Shown piece by piece: positions 25,631 through 32,635 of a stretch of 42,049 bases of DNA. How positions within the stretch are numbered: position 1 is the first letter of the stretch; each line of letters opens with the position of its first letter. The notes under the pieces were generated by a model. That model was given only the letters and a program-made list of their open reading frames with translations, was not told the origin of the DNA and did not search any database. The DNA comes from Candidatus Zhuqueibacterota bacterium (GTDB lineage: Bacteria; Zhuqueibacterota; Zhuqueibacteria; Residuimicrobiales; Krinioviventaceae). The translations under genes and the position numbers were made by a program. The DNA is taken from contig JAFGJB010000361.1 in the NCBI GenBank assembly GCA_016929295.1, positions 1 to 42,049 on the forward strand, given 5' to 3'.

Positions 25631-25683
25631 TATTCCCTCAAGATTGCGATTGCACGTAACACCCGTAAAAATATAAGGTAGGG

Positions 25684-25712
25684 AATATACTCAAATGGTC
25701 ATAAATAGTCAA
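25684..25712 (-). promoter_or_regulatory. Promoter of valS
   Basis: On the minus strand TTGACT (25712-25707) and TATATT (25689-25684) are exactly 17 nt apart; each matches the sigma-70 consensus at 5 of 6 positions. The start codon is about 55 nt beyond the -10. The element begins just after the terminator of the lexA transcript. I see no T-box in the short leader. Confidence 0.7.
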
Positions 25713-25720
25713 TGAAATTT

Positions 25721-25753
25721 AGAAAGGAAAAGCCTTGCGTTGCGTCGCAAGGC
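25721..25753 (-). terminator. Rho-independent terminator of the lexA operon
   Basis: On the minus strand a perfect 8-bp GC-rich stem, GCCTTGCG/CGCAAGGC (25753-25746 and 25739-25732) with a 6-nt loop, is followed at once by TTTTCCTTTCT. It lies about 75 bp after the last small gene of the lexA cassette and immediately before the valS promoter. Confidence 0.65.
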
Positions 25754-25828
25754 CTGTCATTCTTTCACTGCAGGCATCCCCTGTTCATCGGCTTTATGGC
25801 AGTCGCGCGCTGCGCGTCATTCTGCACA

Positions 25829-26101
25829 TCAAACAATCGACGCTTCGCAGGTCATTTGCTTTCTGATTTCATCCATTGCTTCACGGCGGCTTGCATCGTC
25901 CGCAGCGTAGTAAAGTTTGTGACAGGAATGCTGCAAGTTGTTCTGTCGTGCGGAATCTGTTCGCTGCGGTGAATGCGGCGAGGCCAGATGTGTTTGGATA
26001 TAGAGATGTTCGGTCAGGTAGTCAAAAATCTCCTGGCTTGAATTGCTGAAGGCGAGCAGAGAATCGGCCAGATTCATCGAGGCAGCCATGCTATTTTTCA
26101 T
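25829..26101 (-). CDS. Small protein of the lexA cassette (third downstream gene), unknown
   Basis: This is a 90-residue hydrophilic protein with no signal or membrane segment and no family I recognise. The N-terminal 35 residues look helical (NLADSLLAFSNSSQEIFDYL). The middle is rich in S, Q, N and H, and the C-terminus is charged (RREAMDEIRKQM). A GGAG ribosome binding site lies seven bases before the ATG. That site sits in the loop of a small perfect hairpin (TTAAAC/GTTTAA at 26103-26118). It follows the preceding small gene by 26 bp and is probably cotranscribed with lexA. Confidence 0.6.
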   Translation of the reverse strand: MKNSMAASMNLADSLLAFSNSSQEIFDYLTEHLYIQTHLASPHSPQRTDSARQNNLQHSCHKLYYAADDASRREAMDEIRKQMTCEASIV

Positions 26102-26127
26102 GTTAAACTCCGGTTTAAATTGTACAG

Positions 26128-26403
26128 TTATTGCACCTCGTGCATTGAAATATGGTCTATATTTTCAAAGAGATCGGCCTGAACAGCATTTTTTTGTGCT
26201 TTTTCCAGACGTTCCAGCTCTTCAATTCTCACATCCAGAGCGTCCAAAAGTTGCATATGGTCGCCGGAGAGCAGCTTGGTGGCAAATTCTTTTTCAATCA
26301 TCTGCAGGGTGTCGTCGAGATTCGCGGATTTGAATTTCAGCAGCTCCAGATCATTGAAATTTGCCCAATACTTTTCCCAGTCAGGCAAGGAGCGTTTAAC
26401 CAT
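26128..26403 (-). CDS. Small coiled-coil protein of the lexA cassette with clamp-like motif, unknown
   Basis: This 91-residue protein matches no family I know. Residues 30-73 are strongly helical and heptad-like (MIEKEF, LLDALDVRIEELERLEKAQ). Near the C-terminus QADLF (75-79) resembles the bacterial sliding-clamp-binding peptide QL(S/D)LF, such as the QLDLF in DinB in this same window. I chose the ATG at 26403 because AAGGAGAA lies immediately upstream at ideal spacing. A longer TTG start at 26445 would overlap the previous stop but has no such site. It lies 38 bp after the preceding gene. A role in SOS-regulated replication control is speculation from context and motif. Confidence 0.65.
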   Translation of the reverse strand: MVKRSLPDWEKYWANFNDLELLKFKSANLDDTLQMIEKEFATKLLSGDHMQLLDALDVRIEELERLEKAQKNAVQADLFENIDHISMHEVQ

Positions 26404-26441
26404 AATGTTCTCCTTTTTCTCCTCTTGAGTGGCTGCAGAGA

Positions 26442-26861
26442 TCAAGCTGCATTCACGTAGGCCGCTATCGGGCCAGACTGAAAGTCGTCAAGGAATTCCC
26501 CCCGGACGATATCGTGAATGGCGGCAAAAATCTTCTCCTTCCATGCGAACAGCTCGGACTTCCAGTTGCTCAGCTCGAAACTGAGCAGCGTACCATGCTC
26601 ATAATGATCATAGATTTCGCAGTCAATATTGTCCCACAGCTCGTCGATCTCTTTCGACAGATCGTCATGGTGAAACTGGATATAGGCGTAAAACTCATCA
26701 TATGACATGTTGTAATTGTCATATAATTTTTCAAACGCTTCATTGACGTCATCGAGGATTTTTTCCATCAAATCAGCGGGATTTTCGAGCTCTTGTATGG
26801 CAAAAATATTGTCAGAAAGAGCGGTAAACGCATCCAATTTCGCTTGATCCTTTTTCATCAT
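26442..26861 (-). CDS. Acidic small protein immediately downstream of lexA, unknown
   Basis: This 139-residue protein is very acidic (many D and E: IQELENPADLMEKILDDVNE, SYDEFYAYIQFHHDDLSKE) and predicted to be all-helical. It has no transmembrane segment and no signal. I recognise no domain. Strong acidity can indicate a DNA-mimic or a protein-binding partner, but nothing specific supports that. It begins 11 bp after the lexA stop, with GGAAGGGA just before two consecutive ATG codons (26861 and 26858). The spacing makes cotranscription with lexA, and therefore SOS induction, likely. Confidence 0.7.
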   Translation of the reverse strand: MMKKDQAKLDAFTALSDNIFAIQELENPADLMEKILDDVNEAFEKLYDNYNMSYDEFYAYIQFHHDDLSKEIDELWDNIDCEIYDHYEHGTLLSFELSNWKSELFAWKEKIFAAIHDIVRGEFLDDFQSGPIAAYVNAA

Positions 26862-26872
26862 TCATCCCTTCC

Positions 26873-27493
26873 TTAAAATTTTCTCAGCAAACCGCGCACC
26901 AGACCAATGATATGAAAATTCGGATAGTCCCGCTCGACATAGATCGGCTGCATCGTCTGATTTTCCGGCTGCAGTCGCAGGCGGTCGTGTTCCTTGTAGA
27001 ATCGTTTCACCGTCGCCTCGTCATCCAGCAGAGCGATGATGATGTCGCCATTTCGACACGATTCCGCCCGTTGTACGACCAGGATGTCTCCGTCACGAAT
27101 GCCGGCATCGATCATGCTCAAGCCACGCACCCGCAGCAAAAAAGAATCGGAGTGGCCCGCCCACTCGGAATCGATGAACATGTCGCCCTCTTTCTCTTCA
27201 TAAGCCAGTTGCGGCATGCCGGCTTGAACATGCCCGAGGATCGGCAAACTGCGAATACGATCCGCGGTTAAATCGTGTGGATCGACTATCCCCAGAGATC
27301 GCGACTTTCTGTCATCCTTGATGAGATGGCCCTTGTCGCGCAGTATGGTCAACATCTTGTGAATGCCCGCTGTGGATGACTGCCCAAACATCTCTGCCAG
27401 TTCCCGAATGGTGGGCGGATAGCCATTCTGCGCCTGAAACTCGCGTATGGCATCGAGGACCTGCTGCTGCTTTGTCGTCAATTCATGTATCAT
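26873..27493 (-). CDS. lexA: LexA SOS repressor
   Basis: This 206-residue protein is full length for LexA. The N-terminal winged helix-turn-helix (1-65) includes LTTKQQQVLDAI and PPTIRELAEMFG. The self-cleavage site Ala91-Gly92 lies in HVQAGMP. The catalytic dyad is Ser126 in GLSM and Lys163 in TVKRF. After DNA damage, RecA filaments would trigger cleavage and derepress target genes. It has its own promoter with operator-like repeats (27492-27559), and three unknown small genes follow within 11, 38 and 26 bp. The Shine-Dalgarno is weak. The DNA-recognition helix differs from that of E. coli, so the operator may be non-canonical. Confidence 0.97.
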   Translation of the reverse strand: MIHELTTKQQQVLDAIREFQAQNGYPPTIRELAEMFGQSSTAGIHKMLTILRDKGHLIKDDRKSRSLGIVDPHDLTADRIRSLPILGHVQAGMPQLAYEEKEGDMFIDSEWAGHSDSFLLRVRGLSMIDAGIRDGDILVVQRAESCRNGDIIIALLDDEATVKRFYKEHDRLRLQPENQTMQPIYVERDYPNFHIIGLVRGLLRKF

Positions 27494-27559
27494 AGGTGAA
27501 CATTTCTTTTAAATATGATCATTTGTTTACCTATATTAACAATATTATGAACATTTGTC
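27492..27559. promoter_or_regulatory. Candidate LexA operator array upstream of lexA
   Basis: Three direct repeats of TGAWCATTTSTY occur on the plus strand at 27497-27508, 27516-27527 and 27548-27559. In addition ATAGGTGAACA (27492-27502) and TGTTTACCTAT (27524-27534) form an inverted repeat with 10 of 11 matches. The sites cover the -10, the start region and part of the spacer, where a repressor would block transcription. Confidence 0.5.
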
Positions 27560-27561
27560 AA
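27533..27561 (-). promoter_or_regulatory. Promoter of lexA
   Basis: On the minus strand a perfect TTGACA (27561-27556) is followed after 17 nt by TAATAT (27538-27533). The start codon of lexA is about 40 nt past the -10. The core elements overlap the operator-like repeats. Confidence 0.65.
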
Positions 27562-27608
27562 GTATTATTTTCATTTTTTTACAAATTATCTAACCTAGAC
27601 TATTCCTG

Positions 27609-27710
27609 CTGCAGCATAGCTGCAAGTCAAACGTGAAAAGTGAGATGTTTTATCGCCTGGAACGAGCCTAATTGCAACGTCTCACGTCTGACGTTTCACG
27701 TTTCACTCTT
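27609..27710. repeat. Heptamer repeats and inverted copies in the lexA-rhomboid gap
   Basis: Four tandem heptamers of form ACGTYTS (ACGTCTC, ACGTCTG, ACGTTTC, ACGTTTC) occupy 27677-27704 and run into ACTCTTT. An inverted, imperfect copy (GTCAAACGTGAAAAGTGAGA) lies at 27626-27645, so the region can fold back. A small perfect hairpin, TGCAGC-ATA-GCTGCA (27610-27624), precedes it. The rest of the 348-bp gap at 27494-27841 holds the lexA promoter at one end and the rhomboid terminator at the other, with no gene. Confidence 0.55.
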
Positions 27711-27803
27711 TTGCTGTTCAAAAGATTGCCAAAATAACAAAACTTTTCAGAATAATAAATTCAATCTTGGAGTCTTCGTGCCTCGTGTGGAATTTTTCAA
27801 GAT

Positions 27804-27836
27804 AAAAAAGGGGACGGAGAAGGCGCTGCGGCCGTC
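27804..27836 (-). terminator. Possible terminator after the rhomboid gene
   Basis: On the minus strand GACGG (27836-27832) and CCGTC (27817-27813) enclose a GC-rich 14-nt loop, followed by CCC and six T. It lies just past the last gene of the right-hand block. The stem is short, so confidence is modest. Confidence 0.35.
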
Positions 27837-27841
27837 ATGGT

Positions 27842-28501
27842 TCAATAATAGACGCGGTATCTTTTCTTTTCGAATAGTTTGATGAGAACGACGCCGCCGA
27901 CAAAACCACCGACATGCGCGAACCAGGCGACGCCGCCGCCGGTGGAAGAAATGAACGCGTTCAAAATTTGCAGCAAAAACCACAAACCGAGGACAACGAA
28001 TGCCGGCCATTCGAGGCGTCGCCACAACCAGACGACGGGAAAGAGCGGCACAATGATGTGCACGCGAGCGCGTGGAAAACGAACGAGATACGCCCCCAAA
28101 ATGCCGCTGATCGCACCGCTCGCTCCGACCATGGGTATGTCCGAGGCTGGATCAAAGATAAAATGACTTGAAAAGGCGATCACACCGCAGACGAGATAAA
28201 ACAGGATGAAACGGCCATGGCCGCAGATCCCCTCGATATTGTCGCCAAAAATCCAGAGATAAAGCATGTTGCCGGCAATATGCATGAGGCCGCCATGCAA
28301 AAACATGGAGCTGAAGATGGCATAGAGCTGCCGCCCCTGGACGATTTTGCCGGGGACAGCGCCAAAATGGTATAAAAACGCCATACTGTCATCCGGCGAC
28401 AGCCTCCATTGATAGATGAATACCGCGACATTGATCGCGATAATAGTGATCGTCAATGTGGGAAAGAGCCGTCTGGGATTGTCATCTCGAATGGGTATCA
28501 T
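27842..28501 (-). CDS. Rhomboid-family intramembrane serine protease
   Basis: This 219-residue protease has six transmembrane helices. The catalytic Ser128 is in GASG (126-129), the catalytic His196 is in the last helix (FAHVGG), and the His74/Asn78 pair of HIAGN supports the oxyanion hole. These are the complete rhomboid signatures. It cleaves transmembrane segments within the inner membrane; the substrate is unknown. The frame is open a further 131 codons upstream, but that part overlaps the M23 gene and lacks family similarity. I place the start at ATG 28501, one base after the M23 stop (TGATATG arrangement), which implies coupled translation. It is the last gene of the right-hand operon. 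Confidence 0.93.
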   Translation of the reverse strand: MIPIRDDNPRRLFPTLTITIIAINVAVFIYQWRLSPDDSMAFLYHFGAVPGKIVQGRQLYAIFSSMFLHGGLMHIAGNMLYLWIFGDNIEGICGHGRFILFYLVCGVIAFSSHFIFDPASDIPMVGASGAISGILGAYLVRFPRARVHIIVPLFPVVWLWRRLEWPAFVVLGLWFLLQILNAFISSTGGGVAWFAHVGGFVGGVVLIKLFEKKRYRVYY

Positions 28502-28502
28502 A

Positions 28503-30626
28503 TCAATCGATATAAAATGTATTCGTCTGTGCGGCGACATTGCCGCAGCGGTCTTTGAGAACAATTTCCACTGTGTGTTCACCTTTTGCCAGAGGGTCGT
28601 CGGGCGTATAAAAAAGGGCCAACGACTCGGGATCATACTCGGCAATGACCTTTTTGCCATCCAGCTTGAGGAGACGATTCGCCTCTCCGGAAATACCGGA
28701 CAGCATATCTTTGAATGTCGAACGCAACTGCGGCGTCGCCGCGCTGAAATGAGCGCCATTGGCCGGTGACAACGAATAGAGGACTGGCGGCTCGACATCG
28801 CGCACCAACGCATAGGCGCCAAAATTGCCAACACGCGCTGATAGTCGATGATCGGCGGCGTTTCTGTCATTGCCGACGAAGCGCACGCTGTCACCTGCTT
28901 TTATATAGACGCCAAGCTTGCCTGGCAGTGAATCATTCTGAGGATAGACGAGCGAGATGGTGGCGCCTTTGTTGAGCGCCACATCGCTCGGCAATATTCT
29001 GTAAAAATCGCCCACAATATCATAGCCGTTATTTTTCGCCGGCGTGGAGTCAGTACGGAGAAAAAGATCCTTAAAGAGCGAATTCTCGGCGAAATCAATT
29101 CTGCACAGGCCATCTTGAGAATAGACCGTTTTTCGCTGTCCGCGCGGTATGGTGGTGAACTCGATCCACTCACTCTGCATGAGCGTGTCACCGGCATCCG
29201 TCACATAGGTGATGGTGAGAGGCAATGGCCCCTGGTCGCAGCCGGAGAGCGGCCAGGCGCCAACAAAAGAGTTGGCCGACCTGGGGGTGAGTGGCATTCT
29301 GTAGGTTTTGCCGGAACAGAGCCAGCCCGATACGACCGGCTTTTGCGATAACGGAATCAGCGCCGTCAGTTGCAGGCGAATGTGCCGATCGTAAAATTGC
29401 GTTTGCACATTTATATTTCTTTGTTCCACCGCAGCGCTGTCATCAACGGGGATGCCGGGAGGCGGCGACGGACCATAGATCATATCACTCGCCATAACAT
29501 CACCGCCGAACGCGGCGTCGCCATTCACAATCAATCTGCCGGTGATAGACGACATATTTCCCCAGTAATCTCGAACGACTATTTTGAAACTGTGGGAACG
29601 GCCGCTCATTTTCAGCACTCCAGGCGGAATCTCGACAATCTCCTCGGCTGGGCCAGCCGCTTCATGCGCACTATCGGCAAAATCAACCACGCCGGCGTAC
29701 AATTCGTCACACGAATAAAATGACAGCCTGTTGCCGAAATCACGAAAAAGATTGTAAAAAGTGCCAATGCCATGAGCCCGCTGCCGGTAGTCTCGGTCCA
29801 GGTCGTAATGATTATTGACAGAGTAGCTGAATTTGTCATATTGCGCTGAAAAAATCAACTGCTCATCAATATAGAGTTCATTTCGATAGGTGCCAAATGA
29901 ATGGTCGACGCTATCCATCTGATCAAAGGCATCGATGCCAAAGCCAATCCGGCCCGACACCGCAATCGCACGGCTCAATTCATATTGACTCATTCCGGAT
30001 GTCGGCGAAAATATTTTCGGCCGGTAATCGCCATCTACAGATGACAGCGCATCGAGCGGCTGCAGTAAAATCTTGGTGATGCGCGGCGGGATGTTGTCGA
30101 TGACCGTATATCCTCTTAACAGTGGATTGAACGGATTCGACGCCGCATCGCGCATCTCAAAGTGCAGATGCGGATAACCGACGCCGCTGTCGCCGGATAA
30201 TGCGATGAGATCCCCCTGTTTGACCGGAAATTGCGCTTTTTCCAGATAGAGCTGAATGTCATAATTGTTGCGTTTTTTCTGCTCCGATTTGACGTACGCC
30301 GCGATCTCGTCGCTGAATTTATCCAGATGGCCGTAAACGACGATTTCGCCCGTATCCAGCGTCAGGTAAAGTGCGCGACCATAGCCGAATGGCGAGACCT
30401 GGATGCGCGAAATATAGCCGTCGCGAATGGCGTAAATCGGATATCCGGTCATCCCCCAGGTCTTCACATCCACGCCGGCATGAAATCGACCGCCGCGTGA
30501 TTCCGCAAATGTCGATGTGAATAATTGACTGGCATCCGTCGGCCATATGTACTCCGGCTCATCTGCGACAGAGACTGCGACAAAAATGTTCAACAGAAGG
30601 ACGAAGAAAAGAATTGCTCGATTCAT
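28503..30626 (-). CDS. M23-family metallopeptidase, exported
   Basis: The 707-residue protein begins with a signal peptide (about 1-21, ending VSVADE). The LytM/M23 zinc-peptidase domain lies near the N-terminus (about 25-165) with HAGVD (His49, Asp53), YGHL (His100) and PHLHF (His153, His155). The metal and catalytic residues are intact. M23 enzymes hydrolyse peptidoglycan cross-links or act as scaffolds in cell-wall remodelling. The remaining 540 residues are beta-rich and look like repeated Ig-like or binding domains (for example PPVLYSLSPANGAHFSAATP near the C-terminus). This arrangement, peptidase first and a long beta C-terminus, differs from EnvC/NlpD. It overlaps the upstream GT4 gene by four bases (ATGA). 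Confidence 0.92.
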   Translation of the reverse strand: MNRAILFFVLLLNIFVAVSVADEPEYIWPTDASQLFTSTFAESRGGRFHAGVDVKTWGMTGYPIYAIRDGYISRIQVSPFGYGRALYLTLDTGEIVVYGHLDKFSDEIAAYVKSEQKKRNNYDIQLYLEKAQFPVKQGDLIALSGDSGVGYPHLHFEMRDAASNPFNPLLRGYTVIDNIPPRITKILLQPLDALSSVDGDYRPKIFSPTSGMSQYELSRAIAVSGRIGFGIDAFDQMDSVDHSFGTYRNELYIDEQLIFSAQYDKFSYSVNNHYDLDRDYRQRAHGIGTFYNLFRDFGNRLSFYSCDELYAGVVDFADSAHEAAGPAEEIVEIPPGVLKMSGRSHSFKIVVRDYWGNMSSITGRLIVNGDAAFGGDVMASDMIYGPSPPPGIPVDDSAAVEQRNINVQTQFYDRHIRLQLTALIPLSQKPVVSGWLCSGKTYRMPLTPRSANSFVGAWPLSGCDQGPLPLTITYVTDAGDTLMQSEWIEFTTIPRGQRKTVYSQDGLCRIDFAENSLFKDLFLRTDSTPAKNNGYDIVGDFYRILPSDVALNKGATISLVYPQNDSLPGKLGVYIKAGDSVRFVGNDRNAADHRLSARVGNFGAYALVRDVEPPVLYSLSPANGAHFSAATPQLRSTFKDMLSGISGEANRLLKLDGKKVIAEYDPESLALFYTPDDPLAKGEHTVEIVLKDRCGNVAAQTNTFYID

Positions 30627-31885
30627 AGGCTCTTTTCTGCTATTGAGTTCAAAATTTCTGCCAATTGACGCGTCTGATATTTCCGCTCGAACTGATTGAC
30701 ATACTCTTGATCAATTTTAATCAAATTCCAGTTGGTATCCAAGAATTCTTTCAGGCTCGCACAGATTTTGTCCGGCTGAAAAGAAGGGACAATCCTGGCG
30801 AGATTGTATGGCGCCAGGAGCTGATTGGTGTAGAGACTCGTGCTGATGGCGAAAATCGGTTTTTGCGCGCCAATGTACTCAAAGGTCTTGCCGGGAATGA
30901 AGGTGTCGATCGGCCGCGCGTTGGCAATCAGGAGCAATGCGTGCGCGTTTTGCACAAAGGTCAGTGCATCCGCATGGTCCCTGTGGCCGATGATCTCGAT
31001 GCTGTCGTGTAAACCGCGCCGCCGCACCATGTCGGCAAAATTGCCCAGCGTGTCGAGTCCGACGAACTGCAGGCGTAATGACTTGAAGGCGGCGGGAGCA
31101 TGTTGCTTCAATAACAGCAGCGCCTCCAGCAAGGGCGCCGGATCGGCAAATTTGTTGATCGTGCCGCTGTAGCACAGGGTATATTTGTCATTTTCCCGGC
31201 GGACGAGCTTCAGGTCATCTGCATCAAAGCCATTGCTGATGAGAAAATATTTGCCGTCCTGATCTGATTTTTTCAACGACGCCTCGATGCCCGGAGATAC
31301 GGACACGACAGCTGATGCGTCCCTGACAACCCGCGTCTGCTGCGCCATATGTCGTCTGGCTTGCCATTTTGTCGGTTCGTAGACGACGTGGCTGCCCGCC
31401 CAGCCGTCGCGGAAATCTGCCACCCAGGCCAGTTTGAACTTTTTTGCAACCGCGCGACCGATCAGATGCACCGAATGCGGCGGCGATGTGGTCAACAGGG
31501 CGTCGAATTTGATTTTTTGCACCAGTTCACGACATGCCTTGAACGCAAACGGGCGCCAGAGAATTTTGCTGTCCGGCAGCAGAAAAAACGGCGCCACTCT
31601 TTGATTCATGAAAGCACTCCATCCTCTTGCAGCCGCCGGCAGCTGTGCGCGCCCGGTGTGCGCCATCATTCGCTGCGGATCAAACGATTCCGTTCGAATG
31701 ACGCGCGCCCCCTTGACATCCTGCATGAGCGATTCATCGGTTGCCCAATAGGCAATCGGCTTGACCGTGACAACCGTCGGTTGCCAGCCGAACTGCGGCA
31801 AATATTTCACAAATTTCGCCACGCGTTGCGTGCCGCCCAGACCGAGCGGCGGAAAATAGTATGTCAAAATGAGCAGATTTTTCAT
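30623..31885 (-). CDS. GT4-like glycosyltransferase
   Basis: This 420-residue GT-B enzyme starts with LILTYYFPPLGLGGTQRVAKF, the N-terminal nucleotide-fold and glycine loop typical of glycosyltransferases in polysaccharide clusters. The C-terminal donor domain has LCYSGTINKFADP (near 232), LQFVGLDTLGN, IIGHRDHADAL and PGKTFEYIGAQKPIFAI, the last matching the family E-rich motif with Glu conserved. It probably adds a sugar to a lipid-linked surface oligosaccharide. It begins 21 bp after the TtcA-like gene, the widest gap in this part of the operon, and overlaps M23 by four bases. No Shine-Dalgarno is visible. Confidence 0.9.
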   Translation of the reverse strand: MKNLLILTYYFPPLGLGGTQRVAKFVKYLPQFGWQPTVVTVKPIAYWATDESLMQDVKGARVIRTESFDPQRMMAHTGRAQLPAAARGWSAFMNQRVAPFFLLPDSKILWRPFAFKACRELVQKIKFDALLTTSPPHSVHLIGRAVAKKFKLAWVADFRDGWAGSHVVYEPTKWQARRHMAQQTRVVRDASAVVSVSPGIEASLKKSDQDGKYFLISNGFDADDLKLVRRENDKYTLCYSGTINKFADPAPLLEALLLLKQHAPAAFKSLRLQFVGLDTLGNFADMVRRRGLHDSIEIIGHRDHADALTFVQNAHALLLIANARPIDTFIPGKTFEYIGAQKPIFAISTSLYTNQLLAPYNLARIVPSFQPDKICASLKEFLDTNWNLIKIDQEYVNQFERKYQTRQLAEILNSIAEKSL

Positions 31886-31906
31886 AGCGGAAAAAGCACT
31901 TTGGCG

Positions 31907-32635
31907 TTACAATAAATAGTCAGTCTTGACCCGTTTCATGCTGGCGAAGATATTCTCGCGCGCGCCGTTCACCCGCGATTCCAGTTCGCCAAGCCATTGT
32001 TTGATGAACTGCCGCCGTGAATGACCATCTGTCGGGCACTCCTGCTCGATCGTCGGCGTGCGTCGTTCGCTGCAAAACTTTTTGATCATCACTTCATCGA
32101 CATAGACGAGAGGACGCAGCACATGATACTTGCCATGAAACACGGCCAGATTGGGGATCATGGTGCTGATCTCGCGATTCCAAATCATATTCATCAGCAG
32201 CGTTTCAATGATATCGTCTTTGTGATGGCCAAAGGCAATTTTATTGCAGCCGAGCTCCTGGGCAATTTCAAAGATCTTTCTGCGTCGCAGTCTGGAACAG
32301 AGGAAACAGGGGCGCTCGCGATTCGCCTCACTGTGCGCGTACGGTCCAATATCCGTGCGAAGGACTCGATAGCTTACGCGCAATTTCTTAAAATAGGCCT
32401 CCAATTTATCGCAGCGTTCATCCGCACGCTCGCCAAAGCCGAGATCAATATAGACAGCACACAAACGGATATCATCCGCAAAAGTCCAGATATGCAATGA
32501 CAACAGCTCGAGCAACGCCATGGAATCGGCGCCGCCGGAGACCGCGACCAGAACCGCATCATGGTCGGCCAGCATGTTGTATTCACGAATAGCTTTATCC
32601 AGACGCGCCTTGATGGCGATGTGCAACTGTGTCAT
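31907..32635 (-). CDS. ttcA: TtcA-family tRNA 2-thiocytidine biosynthesis protein
   Basis: This 242-residue PP-loop ATPase has SGGADS (33-38), PCFLCSRLRRR with Cys110 and Cys113, GHHKDD (136-141), and a third cysteine, Cys200, in QECPTDGH. The CxxC plus a third Cys would ligate the iron-sulfur cluster that TtcA uses to thiolate C32 of tRNA. TilS, the other close family, lacks this cysteine pattern. The protein is shorter than E. coli TtcA (311 residues). AAGG lies six bases before the ATG. It overlaps the preceding TPR gene by four bases (ATGA). It appears to be a housekeeping gene embedded in a surface-biosynthesis operon. Confidence 0.88.
   Translation of the reverse strand: MTQLHIAIKARLDKAIREYNMLADHDAVLVAVSGGADSMALLELLSLHIWTFADDIRLCAVYIDLGFGERADERCDKLEAYFKKLRVSYRVLRTDIGPYAHSEANRERPCFLCSRLRRRKIFEIAQELGCNKIAFGHHKDDIIETLLMNMIWNREISTMIPNLAVFHGKYHVLRPLVYVDEVMIKKFCSERRTPTIEQECPTDGHSRRQFIKQWLGELESRVNGARENIFASMKRVKTDYLL

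Noticed and set aside
25631-25683. T-box riboswitch before valS
   Set aside because: The leader is only about 45 nt and has no T-box consensus or terminator/antiterminator pair.
27494-27560. Alphaproteobacterial-type LexA box (GTTC-N7-GTTC)
   Set aside because: The GTTC cores on the minus strand are not separated by seven bases; the repeat spacings are 19 and 32 bp.
28502-28894. 131-codon N-terminal extension of the rhomboid gene
   Set aside because: It lies entirely inside the M23 gene, has Arg/Ser/Cys-rich out-of-frame composition, and rhomboid similarity begins at the internal ATG.
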